Source: Tissierellia bacterium (GTDB taxonomy: Bacteria; Bacillota_A; Clostridia; Tissierellales; Peptoniphilaceae). From it: a DNA stretch of 37,776 bases. A program made the translations under genes and the position numbers. How positions within the stretch are numbered: the first letter of the stretch is position 1; every line of letters starts with the position of its first letter. Shown here in pieces: positions 27,242 through 35,090 of this stretch. The notes beneath the pieces were generated by a model, which was not told the origin of the DNA, ran no database searches, and saw nothing but the letters and a program-made list of their open reading frames with translations. The DNA lies in contig JAAYEN010000039.1 in the NCBI GenBank assembly GCA_012728775.1, positions 1-37,776 of the forward strand, written 5' to 3'.

Positions 27242-29569
27242 TTATTCTACTGAATTCATTCTTTCTAATATTGTCTCTTCTATTTCTTTTATTTTCTCTT
27301 GAGACTTTTCTTCTGATTTATCTTTTGCATAGATATAAAGCTTTATCTTAGGCTCCGTTCCTGAAGGTCTAACTACATACCAAGAACCGTCATTTAATTC
27401 ATATTTTAGTACATTGGAAACACCTATTATAGGATCATCAGTTAAATAATCGGTAACTTTTTCCAACTCCATTGATCCAATGGTTTTCACAGGTTCTTCT
27501 CTAATAGAATCCATCATTCTCTTTATGCGCGCTTGTCCTTCTACTCCTTCTAAAGTTAAGGATATCAATCTTTCTTTGTAATATCCATATTCTTCGTACA
27601 ATTCATAAAGGACTTCATAAAGAGTTTTGCCAATTGACTTATAATATCCTGCCATTTCAGCAATCATCATAGAAGAAACCACAGCATCTTTATCTCTTAC
27701 ATAATCCCCATAAGTGTATCCAATGCTTTCTTCATATCCAAAAATGAATTTATATTCTCCTGTATTATCCCATTCATTAGGAAGAGAACATATATTTTTA
27801 AATCCTGTAAGAGTATTGAATAAAGAGACTCCAAATTTCTCACATATTGGTTTAGCCATTTCACCTGTAACTAAGCTTTTAACAATTGCTCCATTTTCTG
27901 GGATTTCTCCTTTTTCTGCAAGTCCATTTAAAATATAATTTATAAGCAATACTCCAGTTTGGTTACCATTAAATGCAAAATATTCACCTTCAAAGTCCTT
28001 GCCCATCATGGCAACCCTATCACAATCTGGATCAGTGGCGATAATTACATCTCCGTCCACTTCTTTTGCAAGTTTTTTAGCAAATTCAAAAGCTTTTACA
28101 TCTTCTGGATTTGGATAGCCCACTGTGCTAAAATCTCCATCAGGAAGCCTTTGTTCTTCTACGACATGGACGTTATTAAATCCTCTTTTTTCCAATATAG
28201 TAGTTACAGGAATATATCCAGTTCCATTCAAAGGCGAATAAACAATACTTACTCCTTTATCGATATCTTCTCTTATGGACATATTTAAAACTTCTTTATA
28301 ATACTCGTTATCAAGTTCTTCCCCTAGAATTTCAATTTCACCTTTTTGAACACTAGTTTCATAATTTCCCCAATTAATATCACTAAAGTCGAGATTGTTC
28401 AATGCATCAAGTATTTGGTCTGCATGTTCATCTAAAATTTGAGAACCCTCTTCCCAATAAACTTTATAGCCGTTATATTCCTTAGGATTGTGAGAAGCAG
28501 TAATTACAATACCTGATTGAGTTTTCAGTTTCCTTACCGCATAGCTTAGCATAGGAGTAGGTCTAATATCTTCAAAAAGATAAACTTTGATACCATTTGC
28601 TGCAAGTATAGCAGAAGCTACTTGTGAAAATTCTTTAGAGAAATTTCTGACATCATAAGCAATGGCAACGCCTTTATCCATAGACTCTTGTCCATAGCTT
28701 GAAATTACTTGAGCTAATGCTTGAGTACTAAGTCCTACAGTATAATTGTTCATTCTGTTAGTTCCAGCACCTATTTTGCCTCTAAGACCAGCAGTGCCAA
28801 ATTCTAAATCTTGATAAAAACGATCTTCTATTTCCTCTTCATCAACAAGTGCTTTTAGTTCTTCTTTCGTCTTGTCGTCGATGTATTCTGAATTTAACCA
28901 TTCTTCAAACTTCACCATGTAATCCATCTTAATTTCCTCCTCATCATTTCCGTCTATTTTTACATTTAGCACTTCCATATATAGCAAACCTAACTCTATG
29001 TCATTATAATCAAAAATATTATTTATGTTTAATACTCTCTTCTCCCCATTCATAGATAGTATCAAAGACTCATCCTCTATACCTACTATAATTGAATATT
29101 TAGGATAATCCTTATTACGGTTTTTTCCAATTTGTAAAATAATTGGGTGATCTTTCAAAAGAGCATCAATAATAAATTTTTTAAAAATTGCTAATGAAAC
29201 CAGATTTCTATTGACGTATGTTTGTAATTTGATTCTTCTAATAACTGAAAATCTTTCAATAAATTTTTCTATAGCATTTACACTAATAAATCCTAAAAAT
29301 CTATAGGCCTGTGAGTCTATGTAATTTCTCAATAAATTACTATATTCCTCCAAAGTTAGATTGTTTTTCCCAATTGTTCCTAGAGAATTTGAATACTTAT
29401 TAAGTTCATAAATCAGAATATCAGTTAAACTAAAAAAACCAGAGGATTCAGACTTTGAAAATCCTCCTAAACTAGATGTTTCATCAATAATATTCTGACT
29501 ACCACCATAATATGTATCTTCTATATTAATAAATGTATCAATTCCTTTAATTTTGTAACTTAACATCAT
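27242..29569 (-). CDS. pgcA: Phosphoglucomutase with an extra 214-residue N-terminal domain
   Basis: Reads as one frame of 775 codons. From M215 the protein is a complete 561-residue phospho-sugar mutase of the alpha-D-phosphohexomutase family: FGTAGLRGKIGAGTNRMN, catalytic serine in VITASHNPKEYNGYK, metal loop ATDPDCDR, sugar loop GYEESIGY and phosphate-binding RPSGTEPKIK. It interconverts glucose 1- and 6-phosphate. Residues 1-214 are not part of any mutase I know. They have YYGGSQN (20-26), SGFFSLTDILIYEL (43-56) and KYSIIVGIEDESLILSM (157-173), which recall papain-like C39-type peptidase domains but without the Cys and His; that link is tentative. An in-frame AGGAGG sits 8 bases before codon 215, so mutase alone could also be made. 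Gene symbol applies to the mutase part. Confidence 0.88.
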   Translation of the reverse strand: MMLSYKIKGIDTFINIEDTYYGGSQNIIDETSSLGGFSKSESSGFFSLTDILIYELNKYSNSLGTIGKNNLTLEEYSNLLRNYIDSQAYRFLGFISVNAIEKFIERFSVIRRIKLQTYVNRNLVSLAIFKKFIIDALLKDHPIILQIGKNRNKDYPKYSIIVGIEDESLILSMNGEKRVLNINNIFDYNDIELGLLYMEVLNVKIDGNDEEEIKMDYMVKFEEWLNSEYIDDKTKEELKALVDEEEIEDRFYQDLEFGTAGLRGKIGAGTNRMNNYTVGLSTQALAQVISSYGQESMDKGVAIAYDVRNFSKEFSQVASAILAANGIKVYLFEDIRPTPMLSYAVRKLKTQSGIVITASHNPKEYNGYKVYWEEGSQILDEHADQILDALNNLDFSDINWGNYETSVQKGEIEILGEELDNEYYKEVLNMSIREDIDKGVSIVYSPLNGTGYIPVTTILEKRGFNNVHVVEEQRLPDGDFSTVGYPNPEDVKAFEFAKKLAKEVDGDVIIATDPDCDRVAMMGKDFEGEYFAFNGNQTGVLLINYILNGLAEKGEIPENGAIVKSLVTGEMAKPICEKFGVSLFNTLTGFKNICSLPNEWDNTGEYKFIFGYEESIGYTYGDYVRDKDAVVSSMMIAEMAGYYKSIGKTLYEVLYELYEEYGYYKERLISLTLEGVEGQARIKRMMDSIREEPVKTIGSMELEKVTDYLTDDPIIGVSNVLKYELNDGSWYVVRPSGTEPKIKLYIYAKDKSEEKSQEKIKEIEETILERMNSVE
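28928..28941 (-). promoter_or_regulatory. Internal ribosome binding site for the free phosphoglucomutase
   Basis: Minus strand AGGAGG at 28936-28941, then 8 bases, then the ATG at 28925-28927. Within the longer frame these bases encode acidic residues DEEEI. The mutase starting here would have the normal family length, so a separate start is plausible. Confidence 0.7.
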
Positions 29570-29581
29570 ATCACCAATAAT

Positions 29582-29590
29582 ATTATATCA
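29582..29590 (-). promoter_or_regulatory. Extended -10 ahead of the N-terminal-domain/phosphoglucomutase gene
   Basis: Minus strand TGATATAAT (29582-29590), a perfect extended -10, lies 12 bases upstream of the first ATG, with GGTGA as ribosome binding site. The second ATG (29566) has better spacing. I see no clear -35. Confidence 0.5.
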
Positions 29591-29677
29591 TATTTTAAGT
29601 TAGATTTCCCTTGATATATTTGTATTAATACCCAAATTCATGTATAATGTATTAGAAAATTCCAATAAAAATTATAT

Positions 29678-29706
29678 TTGTATTTTGTTAAATATTTTGA
29701 TATAAT
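29678..29706 (+). promoter_or_regulatory. Promoter of rpsF-ssb-rpsR
   Basis: TTGTAT (29678-29683) and TATAAT (29701-29706) with a 17-base spacer; TGA just before the -10 makes it an extended type. Predicted start near 29713 leaves a leader of about 50 bases. Confidence 0.75.
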
Positions 29707-29723
29707 TTTTACTTGGAATAATT

Positions 29724-29754
29724 CCTTGCCCATTAGGGCCATTAGTCCACAAGG
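29724..29754 (+). promoter_or_regulatory. Structured rpsF leader that can sequester the ribosome binding site
   Basis: CCTTG (29724-29728) pairs with CAAGG (29750-29754), which is the first part of the AAGGAGG site; inside, CCC pairs with GGG around ATTA. In other bacteria an rpsF leader hairpin binds the S6:S18 complex for autoregulation. I see no clear match to the CCG-bearing bulge of the published motif, so the regulatory reading rests on position. Confidence 0.45.
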
Positions 29755-29763
29755 AGGTGACAA

Positions 29764-30048
29764 ATGAAAAATTATGAATCAATCGTAATTTTTTATCCCG
29801 ATATTGAAGAAGATATAAGAGTTAATGCTGTAGAAAGATTAAAAGGCATTATTGAATCAAATGGCTCCATCGAAGAAATCGAGGAGTGGGGGGATAGAAA
29901 ATTCGCATACGAAATCGAATACCATAATCACGGTTTCTACTATTTGTTTAAATTTCAAACAGATGCAGACACAGTTAAGGAATTCAGCAGAATAGCGAAA
30001 ATTCAAGAGAGTATACTAAGACATATGGTTATTAATCTTGATAAGTAG
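29764..30048 (+). CDS. rpsF: 30S ribosomal protein S6
   Basis: 94 residues, normal size. The ferredoxin-like fold is recognisable from MKNYESIVIFYPDIEEDIR, IEEIEEWGDRKFAYEIEYHNHGFYYLFKF and RIAKIQESILRHMVI. S6 binds S18 and the central domain of 16S rRNA. AAGGAGGTGA lies just upstream of the ATG. First gene of the conserved rpsF-ssb-rpsR operon; 17 bases to ssb. Confidence 0.98.
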   Translation: MKNYESIVIFYPDIEEDIRVNAVERLKGIIESNGSIEEIEEWGDRKFAYEIEYHNHGFYYLFKFQTDADTVKEFSRIAKIQESILRHMVINLDK

Positions 30049-30065
30049 AATGAGGAGAATATATT

Positions 30066-30554
30066 ATGAATAATGTCGTTCTAATTGGAAGATTAACGCG
30101 AGATCCAGAGTTGAGATATTTACCTAGTGGCAATAACACTGCTGTAACTAGATTTACTCTGGCTGTAGACAGACAACTGTCAAGAGAAAAAAAAGCTGAA
30201 ATGGAATCTAGAAATCAGCCAACTGCTGATTTTATCAATATAACTGTTTGGGGAAAACAAGCAGAAAATGTATCCAACTACGTTTCTAAGGGACGATTAG
30301 TAGCTGTTGAAGGAAGAATTCAAACTGGTAGTTATGAAGCCAAAGACGGAACTAGAAGATATACTACAGAAGTAGTAGCTAATAGAGTTCAATTCCTAGA
30401 ATGGGATGATAATAATAGATCAGGTCGTGGTGGTGGCTATTATGATTCAGATTCAATGCCTAATCAAAATAACTACACTAGTTCAACAGATGATAGTAGC
30501 TTAGACGATATAGAGGGATTCTATACCATTGATAATGAAGATATTCCATTTTAA
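30066..30554 (+). CDS. ssb: Single-stranded DNA-binding protein
   Basis: 162 residues. The OB-fold covers about 1-110 (MNNVVLIGRLTRDPELRYLPSGN, FINITVWGKQAENVSNYVSKGRLVAVEGRIQTGSY), followed by a glycine/asparagine-rich linker and the acidic tip ending DNEDIPF that recruits repair and replication partners. Located between rpsF and rpsR, which is the universal position of the housekeeping copy in Firmicutes. GGAG upstream of the ATG. Confidence 0.98.
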   Translation: MNNVVLIGRLTRDPELRYLPSGNNTAVTRFTLAVDRQLSREKKAEMESRNQPTADFINITVWGKQAENVSNYVSKGRLVAVEGRIQTGSYEAKDGTRRYTTEVVANRVQFLEWDDNNRSGRGGGYYDSDSMPNQNNYTSSTDDSSLDDIEGFYTIDNEDIPF

Positions 30555-30570
30555 GGAATAGGAGGAAATA

Positions 30571-30795
30571 ATGGGAAGAAGATTTAGACCCAGAAGAAGA
30601 GTTTGTGCTTTTTGTGCAGATAAAAACAGTGTTATTGATTACAAAAATGTAGATCAACTGAAAAAACTTGTTTCAGATAGAGGTAAAATATTACCAAGAA
30701 GAGTCACTGGAACTTGTGCTAAACATCAAAGAGAAGTAACAATTGCAATAAAAAGAGCAAGACAAGTTGCATTATTACCTTATAGTGCAGAATAA
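30571..30795 (+). CDS. rpsR: 30S ribosomal protein S18, zinc-ribbon form
   Basis: 74 residues: [18 protein letters not shown], then [32 protein letters not shown]12-x2-C15 and C49-x2-H52 form a likely zinc site (the C+ form of S18). S18 pairs with S6 on the platform of the small subunit. GGAGG is 6 bases before the ATG, and a terminator follows. Confidence 0.98.
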   Translation: MGRRFRPRRRVCAFCADKNSVIDYKNVDQLKKLVSDRGKILPRRVTGTCAKHQREVTIAIKRARQVALLPYSAE

Positions 30796-30803
30796 AGCAA
30801 TTT

Positions 30804-30829
30804 AAAAAGAGACGTTACGTCTCTTTTTT
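30804..30829. terminator. Bidirectional terminator between rpsR and gltS
   Basis: AAAAAGAGACG and CGTCTCTTTTT form a perfect 11-bp stem around TTA, with A- and T-tracts suited to both strands. It ends rpsF-ssb-rpsR on the plus strand and gltS on the minus strand. Confidence 0.92.
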
Positions 30830-30845
30830 GATTTCTTCTTATTAT

Positions 30846-32060
30846 TTATACAACTGCTAAAAATCCTATTATTACTAATACATTGGCAAAGTCTATAAAC
30901 ATACCACCTACAATTGGAAGTACAAAAAATGCCATTTTTGAATAAACATATTTATCACATACTGATTCCATATTTGCAACGCCATTAGGAGTAGCCCCCA
31001 TACTAAATCCCATATGTCCTGCTGCTAATACAGCTGAGTCATAATTATTTCCCATAAATCTATATGTTATAAATATTACAAATAATCCAGCCAATATTAC
31101 TTGTGCAGATAATAATATCAACATAGAGCCTATTAAATCTGCTAAATCCCAAAGTCTCATAGTCATTAATGCCATAGCTAAGAAAATATTTAAGCCAATA
31201 GATCCAGCTATTTCAACTTCTTTAACTGGTACGAAATTTGTACCTTTATCAGAAATATATCTAGCTAATATTGCAAGAAGCATAGGTCCTATATATGCTG
31301 GAAAAGATGCTAAATCTGTAATTCGTGCAACTTGAGCATTCAGAAAATCCGAAATGTATGACCCTAAAAACATTGCAATAAGTAATACAAAAAACGCCAT
31401 ATTCATTTTATCCCCATCTAAAGGCTCGACTACTTCCTCTAGTATACTTTCGTCATAAGCTTCTTCTAAAGATTCTTGTGCTTTTTTTTCAACTAAATTG
31501 TTTCTTTTGATTAAAAAATTTGCAATAGGTCCACCTAGTAACGAACCTGCAACTAGTCCAAATGTTGCGGCAGAAACTGCCACAGACTCTGCACCTGCTA
31601 TACCCGCGTCCTCAATAAGTGGAGCGATACCCGCTGCAGTCCCATGTCCTCCAGTCATAGGAGTGGATCCTGTCATAAGTGCAAGTCTAGGTGAAACTCC
31701 AGCTATACCTGATAATGAAATTGCAACAACATTTTGCAAAACACACAATATAGTTGCTATTAATAAAAACTTAATGACCAAAGGTCCTCCTGCTTTTAAA
31801 GTTTTTATACTAGCATTGTAGCCAATGCTTGTAAAAAATATTATCATGAAAAAAGAACGAAGAGTTTCATCAAATTCTATTACCATAATATTGTTTATTC
31901 TAAGCACTAAATTGATAATTGCAAATAAAAAACCTCCAATTACTGGAGCAGGAATAGCAAAATCTCTAAAAAATTTAATTCGTGCCCTCAATAGTTTACC
32001 AACAAGTAGCCAAACAATTGCAAGCCCAGCTGTTTGTATCATATTAAATTCAAACGTCAT
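30846..32060 (-). CDS. gltS: Sodium/glutamate symporter family protein
   Basis: 404 residues, very hydrophobic, about 10-12 membrane segments in two inverted halves. Diagnostic motifs: TGSTPMTGGHGTAAG in the first half and AAGHMGFSMGATPNGVANM in the second, the two glycine-rich re-entrant loops of the GltS family. Between halves is a charged cytoplasmic loop (near 195-225). GltS couples glutamate uptake to sodium. It has an extended -10 promoter, AGGAGG ahead of the ATG and its own terminator. It lies downstream of the TRAP operon, another organic-acid uptake system. The gltS substrate is not proven in divergent relatives. Confidence 0.92.
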   Translation of the reverse strand: MTFEFNMIQTAGLAIVWLLVGKLLRARIKFFRDFAIPAPVIGGFLFAIINLVLRINNIMVIEFDETLRSFFMIIFFTSIGYNASIKTLKAGGPLVIKFLLIATILCVLQNVVAISLSGIAGVSPRLALMTGSTPMTGGHGTAAGIAPLIEDAGIAGAESVAVSAATFGLVAGSLLGGPIANFLIKRNNLVEKKAQESLEEAYDESILEEVVEPLDGDKMNMAFFVLLIAMFLGSYISDFLNAQVARITDLASFPAYIGPMLLAILARYISDKGTNFVPVKEVEIAGSIGLNIFLAMALMTMRLWDLADLIGSMLILLSAQVILAGLFVIFITYRFMGNNYDSAVLAAGHMGFSMGATPNGVANMESVCDKYVYSKMAFFVLPIVGGMFIDFANVLVIIGFLAVV

Positions 32061-32094
32061 TATTTCCTCCTAATTTTCATCCCCCATTACATTT

Positions 32095-32103
32095 ATTATA
32101 GCA
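32095..32103 (-). promoter_or_regulatory. Extended -10 of gltS
   Basis: Minus strand TGCTATAAT, a perfect extended -10, 35 bases before the gltS ATG. No good -35: the expected place (32118-32123) is a T-tract and the edge of the long palindrome at 32119-32158. Confidence 0.6.
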
Positions 32104-32118
32104 AATATAGTTAATAAA

Positions 32119-32158
32119 AAAAGGTTAAATTAATAAAAGTTTATTGATTTAGCCTTTT
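32119..32158. repeat. 40-base imperfect palindrome upstream of gltS
   Basis: 19-base arms, left 32119-32137 and right 32140-32158, with two positions that pair as U-G on the plus strand (A-C on the minus strand) and a 2-base centre. Left arm starts AAAAGGTTAAAT, right arm ends ATTTAGCCTTTT. On the minus strand a run of T follows, so a second terminator for the upstream TRAP operon is possible; its edge also overlaps the -35 position of gltS. The remaining part of this 293-base gap (32061-32353) shows nothing else I can support apart from the terminator at 32311. Confidence 0.6.
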
Positions 32159-32310
32159 AAAAATTGATTCATATTTAATATTTCTTTTATAATTTATAAT
32201 ATATTTTCATCCCGCATTTTACATAAAAATCTTAAAATAATTAATCCATTGTAATAAAATGAATAAAACCACTTTAGAAGCAAATATTTTAATCATAATA
32301 ACATACAAAT

Positions 32311-32337
32311 AAGAGTAGGAAAAATCTTCCTACTCTT
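32311..32337 (-). terminator. Hairpin after the TRAP permease gene
   Basis: AAGAGTAGGAA and TTCCTACTCTT form a perfect 11-bp stem around 5 bases, 16 bases past the permease stop. Only ATTTGTATGTT follows on the minus strand, so termination may be partial. Confidence 0.75.
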
Positions 32338-32353
32338 AGTAAAAATCTTGTTA

Positions 32354-34519
32354 CTATGCTTCAACTCTAGCTTTTTTTCTATTTCTTTGAATTACTGCTA
32401 TAACTATCAATATTATTAGACCAGAAATATCTGTAATTGTACCTGGCACTAACAAACCTAATGCACCAGCTAATAATAGAATTCTTTCAATAATATTAGT
32501 TTTATCAAAGAAATATCCTTCAACAAAAGCTGCAAGTCCGACAGTTCCAATAACTGCAGAAACTATATTTGGAATAGCTTGATAAAATGGGATCCAATTA
32601 ATTGTAGTTCCGGCCACACTGTCAATCATCAGCAAGTGAGGATTTAATACAAAAATATAAGGTATGATAAAGGCACCGAGGGCCAGTTTAAAGGCCTGCA
32701 CTCCTGTCTTCATCGAATTGGCTCCAGCTATACCTGCTCCAGCATATGCTGCTAATGCAACTGGAGGTGTAACGTCTGCTACAACACCAAAGTATAGAAT
32801 AAATAAATGAGCACTCATTAAATTAACGCCTAATTTTGTAAGGGCAGGTACTGCCATAGTTGCTAATACGATGTATTTAGCAGTTGTAGGAAGTCCCATT
32901 CCTAATATTATAGAAGTTATCATAGTTAAAAATAATGTTGGAATTAATTGTCCTCTTGCTACTTGTACTATAACTTCTGCTATTCTAAGTCCAAATCCTG
33001 TAAGTGTTACTACTCCAACTATCATTCCAGCACAAGCACAAGCACAAGCAACTCCAATTGCTGCCTTTGCTCCAGAATCCATTGCAGATAAGATAGTTTT
33101 CCAAGTAAATGAATTATCTTTTTTGACAAAACTTGCTATCAATGCTATGACAACTGCAGATACAATACCTATAAATGCTGCTCTCATAGGTGTATATTGT
33201 GCAATTAGCATATAAATAATTATTACTAGTGGAATTACTAAATAACCTTGTTCTCTAAAAATAGGACCCATTTTAGGTAGTTGTTCTTTTGGAACTCCTC
33301 TAATTCCTAATTTACATGCTTCAAGATGAACCATTGTTCCTACTGCAAAATAATATAACATTGCAGGGATTACAGCAGCTTTTACTATATTGATATATGG
33401 GAATCCCGTGAAATCAGCCATTATAAATGCTGCAGCACCCATTACTGGTGGCATTATTTGTCCTCCGGTAGATGCAGTTGCTTCAACTGCTCCAGCATAA
33501 GTAGATGAATATCCAGTTCTCTTCATCAATGGAATTGTAAATGCTCCAGTTGTAACAGTGTTTGCTACAGACGATCCAGAAATAGAACCCATTAATCCAG
33601 AAGAAACTACTGAAGTCATCGCTGGCCCAGATCTACTACTACCAGTAATTGCATAAGCAAAGTCTATAAAGAACTTACCAACACCAGTTTTTTCTAAAAA
33701 CGAACCAAATAAAATAAACATAAATACAAATGTTGCAGAAACCCCTAGTGGAGTACCCATAATTCCTTCTGTTGTCATATACATATGAGATACTATACGC
33801 TGAATTCCAAATCCTCTATGGGCTAAAATTCCAGGCATATATCTTCCAAAATACGCATATAGTAAAAATACAATCGTTACAATAGGTAACTCAGGACCAA
33901 CAACTCTCCTTGTTACTTCTAGTGTAATAAGAATAGCAATAGCTCCTAAAATCATATCTTGTTGGCTCATTCTACCACCCTTCAACGCAATTGCTTCCAC
34001 GTTAAAGAATATATAGCCCCAAACTACTATAGAAAGTGCTACGAATACCCAGTCCAATAAATTAACTTTTGTTTTGTCTTCCTTAGAATGTGCAGGATAT
34101 AATAAAAAACCAATTGTAAAAGCTAAAATCATATGTAAAGATCTTTGCTTCATAGCAAGCAATGTACCTTGCCATGCTGTCCACAAATGAAAAGCACTCA
34201 TTATTATAGCGACAATTGATACAAATATAGCCACATTACCAGATAGCTTTCTCAGTTTGGATGTATCCAAGTCGTACTTTTCCATTAGTTCATCTACATC
34301 TTCTATAGAGATATCATCAGTAATTCCAATTATTTCAATATCTTCTTCAGATACTACTTTATCATCGATTACTACTACTTTATCATCGATAATGTCAGAA
34401 GTTTCTTCTTCACTTATGACGACTTCAAGATCTTCTTCCCCAATAATATCTTCTTCTATGATGATCTTGTCGTCTAATTCTTTATTTATAGGATCCCTTT
34501 TGTCCTTATCTAGTGTCAT
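32354..34519 (-). CDS. TRAP transporter fused permease (DctQ-DctM type) of a TAXI system
   Basis: 721 residues from ATG 34519, chosen because GGGGGTG is 5 bases upstream; the ATG at 34567 has no such site. An acidic soluble N-terminus of about 85 residues is followed by many membrane helices: first the small-subunit-like part, then the 12-helix large part with TMSVVSSGLMGSISGSSVANTVTTG-type TRAP motifs, VEATASTGGQIMPPVMGAAAFIMA and LGMGLPTTAKYIV. TRAP transporters import organic acids driven by sodium or proton gradients. With the upstream TAXI receptor and DUF1850 gene this is a complete TAXI-TRAP set. Start overlaps the DUF1850 end by 14 bases. The acidic leader is unusually rich in D, E, I and V. 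Confidence 0.93.
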   Translation of the reverse strand: MTLDKDKRDPINKELDDKIIIEEDIIGEEDLEVVISEEETSDIIDDKVVVIDDKVVSEEDIEIIGITDDISIEDVDELMEKYDLDTSKLRKLSGNVAIFVSIVAIIMSAFHLWTAWQGTLLAMKQRSLHMILAFTIGFLLYPAHSKEDKTKVNLLDWVFVALSIVVWGYIFFNVEAIALKGGRMSQQDMILGAIAILITLEVTRRVVGPELPIVTIVFLLYAYFGRYMPGILAHRGFGIQRIVSHMYMTTEGIMGTPLGVSATFVFMFILFGSFLEKTGVGKFFIDFAYAITGSSRSGPAMTSVVSSGLMGSISGSSVANTVTTGAFTIPLMKRTGYSSTYAGAVEATASTGGQIMPPVMGAAAFIMADFTGFPYINIVKAAVIPAMLYYFAVGTMVHLEACKLGIRGVPKEQLPKMGPIFREQGYLVIPLVIIIYMLIAQYTPMRAAFIGIVSAVVIALIASFVKKDNSFTWKTILSAMDSGAKAAIGVACACACAGMIVGVVTLTGFGLRIAEVIVQVARGQLIPTLFLTMITSIILGMGLPTTAKYIVLATMAVPALTKLGVNLMSAHLFILYFGVVADVTPPVALAAYAGAGIAGANSMKTGVQAFKLALGAFIIPYIFVLNPHLLMIDSVAGTTINWIPFYQAIPNIVSAVIGTVGLAAFVEGYFFDKTNIIERILLLAGALGLLVPGTITDISGLIILIVIAVIQRNRKKARVEA

Positions 34520-35090
34520 TAAAACACCCCCATCTATAAAATTCGTAACTTGAAATATTCTTAACATGAAAAATTACTGCATCACCAGGTTTTGAAAATG
34601 TTATAAATTCTTTAATTTTACCATCAATGTTTATTTGGTGATTTGCAATAATTTGTCCGGTTCTATATATTACATTTTCCATTTCTAAATTAATATCATA
34701 CAATCTATAACCATCTTTGTTTTTTTCAAACTTATAAATTGAATCTGAAGGTAAACCAGCCCCTTGGGATTTGAATCTTTGTTCCATTAAAACGAGCTTG
34801 TCACCTTCAATTTTGTACCATTCGCTTGTTTCAGTTTTTTCAACTGAATGAGTATAAATAATACCTATTTGAGAATTCCTATTTACCTTGAAGTAATACA
34901 AAATATTGTTATCTGGATAATGCTCTGCCACCAGAACTGTCGTCGGCCATATAAAATATAATATAATATTAATAAAAATAATAAGAACTAAGATATAAGG
35001 AAGGTAAGATTTACCTTCCTTTTTAGTTTTGTATTTACTGTTCGTCAAAGAATCTTTGTGCACCTGGGTGTAGTTCAATTGGCATACCAT
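34506..35090 (-). CDS. DUF1850 membrane-anchored protein of the TAXI-TRAP operon
   Basis: Up to 194 residues. One membrane helix near residues 30-50 (YLPYILVLIIFINIILYFIW), then a DUF1850 domain with YTHSVEKTETSEWYKI, LVLMEQRFKSQGAGLPS. DUF1850 genes regularly accompany TAXI-type TRAP genes; function unknown. The start is unresolved: ATG 35090 overlaps the receptor gene by 56 bases; GTG 35063 and TTG 35048 are alternatives, none with a clear ribosome binding site. An 11-bp hairpin at 34997-35021 lies inside the coding sequence, between the start region and the membrane helix. It ends within the first codons of the permease gene. Confidence 0.85.
   Translation of the reverse strand: MVCQLNYTQVHKDSLTNSKYKTKKEGKSYLPYILVLIIFINIILYFIWPTTVLVAEHYPDNNILYYFKVNRNSQIGIIYTHSVEKTETSEWYKIEGDKLVLMEQRFKSQGAGLPSDSIYKFEKNKDGYRLYDINLEMENVIYRTGQIIANHQINIDGKIKEFITFSKPGDAVIFHVKNISSYEFYRWGCFNDTR
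34997..35021 (-). promoter_or_regulatory. 11-bp hairpin just after the TAXI receptor gene, inside DUF1850
   Basis: AAGGAAGGTAA and TTACCTTCCTT pair perfectly around a 3-base loop, 14 bases past the receptor stop. No T-run follows on the minus strand. Placement fits an mRNA-stabilising 3' structure that keeps receptor levels above those of the permease, as in many solute-binding-protein operons; it is also translated as part of DUF1850. Confidence 0.6.

Noticed and set aside
27959..28288. 109-codon plus-strand frame within the phosphoglucomutase gene
   Set aside because: Antisense of a conserved catalytic region; no ribosome binding site.
32159..32310. A 25-codon minus-strand frame (MIKIFASKVVLFILLQ...) in the gap after the TRAP operon, resembling a small hydrophobic toxin
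   Set aside because: No ribosome binding site, no clear promoter, and AT-rich sequence gives such hydrophobic frames by chance. Placement between two hairpins is not enough.
33010..33070. Short run of near-repeated 'gcacaagcac' in the permease gene as a regulatory repeat
   Set aside because: It encodes the alternating Ala/Cys of a membrane helix (VACACACAG) and is simple codon repetition.
34300..34460. Repeated GAT/GAA-rich segments in the permease N-terminus as a possible tandem repeat or CRISPR-like array
   Set aside because: Short imperfect echoes (such as repeated 'VVIDDKVV') explained by acidic coding sequence; no regular repeat and spacer structure.
34257..34553. Low-complexity Ser/Ile-rich 98-codon plus-strand frame
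   Set aside because: It is the complement of the acidic N-terminus of the TRAP permease; the repeats come from GAT/GAA-rich codons.
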